NCBI GenBank assembly: GCA_944363785.1
Contig: CALVVF010000011.1
Coordinates: forward strand, 1 to 52,559
DNA length: 52,559 nt
Reading direction: 5' to 3'
Source of the DNA: an uncultured Bacilli bacterium
GTDB lineage: Bacteria > Bacillota_I > Bacilli_A > RF39 > UBA660
In this document: positions 52,532 through 52,559 of the stretch, in pieces
Position numbering within the stretch: position 1 is the first letter of the stretch
How the letters are laid out: every line of letters starts with the position of its first letter
Notes under the pieces: model-generated
Databases searched by the model: none
What the model was told of the DNA's origin: nothing
Seen by the model: the letters and a program-made list of their open reading frames with translations, nothing else
Position numbers and translations under genes: made by a program

Positions 52532-52559
52532 GGGCAGACTTCCCCTTACCCCAAGAAAA

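Noticed and set aside
1-52559. Insertion sequence, prophage or integrative element
   Set aside because: No transposase, integrase, relaxase, phage structural gene or terminal inverted repeat was seen; accessory genes sit between normal terminators.

Overview
The window is a 52.6 kb stretch of an AT-rich, low-GC Gram-positive (Bacillota) chromosome. Four things point there: a T-box riboswitch, the conserved block ireB-ruvX-yrzB-mltG-trmR-trhP1-trhP2, Shine-Dalgarno sequences of the AAGGAG/GGTGAT type, and TTGACA/TATAAT promoters. TGA is used as stop and TGG as Trp, so this is not a code-reassigned mollicute. A Bacilli or Erysipelotrichia-like (possibly gut) lineage is my inference. I see no rRNA, tRNA, CRISPR array, insertion sequence or prophage.

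Layout. 1-6606: a valine T-box leader (specifier GTA) controls an HD hydrolase, an unknown protein and two different valyl-tRNA synthetases in tandem, one of the Rickettsia/archaeal type and one canonical. 6671-8225: a PP-loop ATPase and an unknown gene. 8336-16937: housekeeping genes lspA, rluD, a rhomboid protease, then the cell-wall and tRNA-modification block ending in the U32 pair. 16934-20969: a TetR regulator divergent from an MMPL exporter, then an SDR oxidoreductase. 21038-23099: an aminotransferase-GNAT fusion broken by a frameshift. 23277-24899: a membrane-bound XRE regulator. 24931-27861: a three-gene 2-hydroxyacyl-CoA dehydratase activase-like operon. 28021-30502: YlmH, secreted nuclease, membrane thioredoxin and PH-domain protein. 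30586-33398: a membrane-anchored unknown, a LysM protein and UvsE.

33472-43234 is accessory-like: a GntR-ABC cassette with a self-overlapping operator, a MATE transporter fused to a cytidylate-kinase-like domain behind a hairpin leader, a frameshifted uracil-DNA glycosylase homologue, an acetyltransferase, and a two-component system with a MacB-like ABC exporter sharing 11-bp-periodic repeats. 43326-52468 holds an ASCH-transglutaminase-like fusion, a frameshifted HEFGH metallopeptidase, a DUF362 protein, a collagen-like surface protein, a DUF5684-like membrane protein, an amidoligase, two overlapping dCTP-deaminase-like genes and a flavin reductase.

Most unusual: (i) tandem ValRS genes of different ancestry behind one T-box, with almost identical translation-initiation regions; (ii) a three-domain dCTP-deaminase-like gene pair whose active-site motifs are split between the two proteins, next to an orphan amidoligase; (iii) three genes each broken by exactly one extra base in a homopolymer (G6, A7, A8); (iv) domain fusions with no assigned role (MATE-kinase, ASCH-transglutaminase, aminotransferase-GNAT). 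All functions come from reading motifs by eye; no database search was run.
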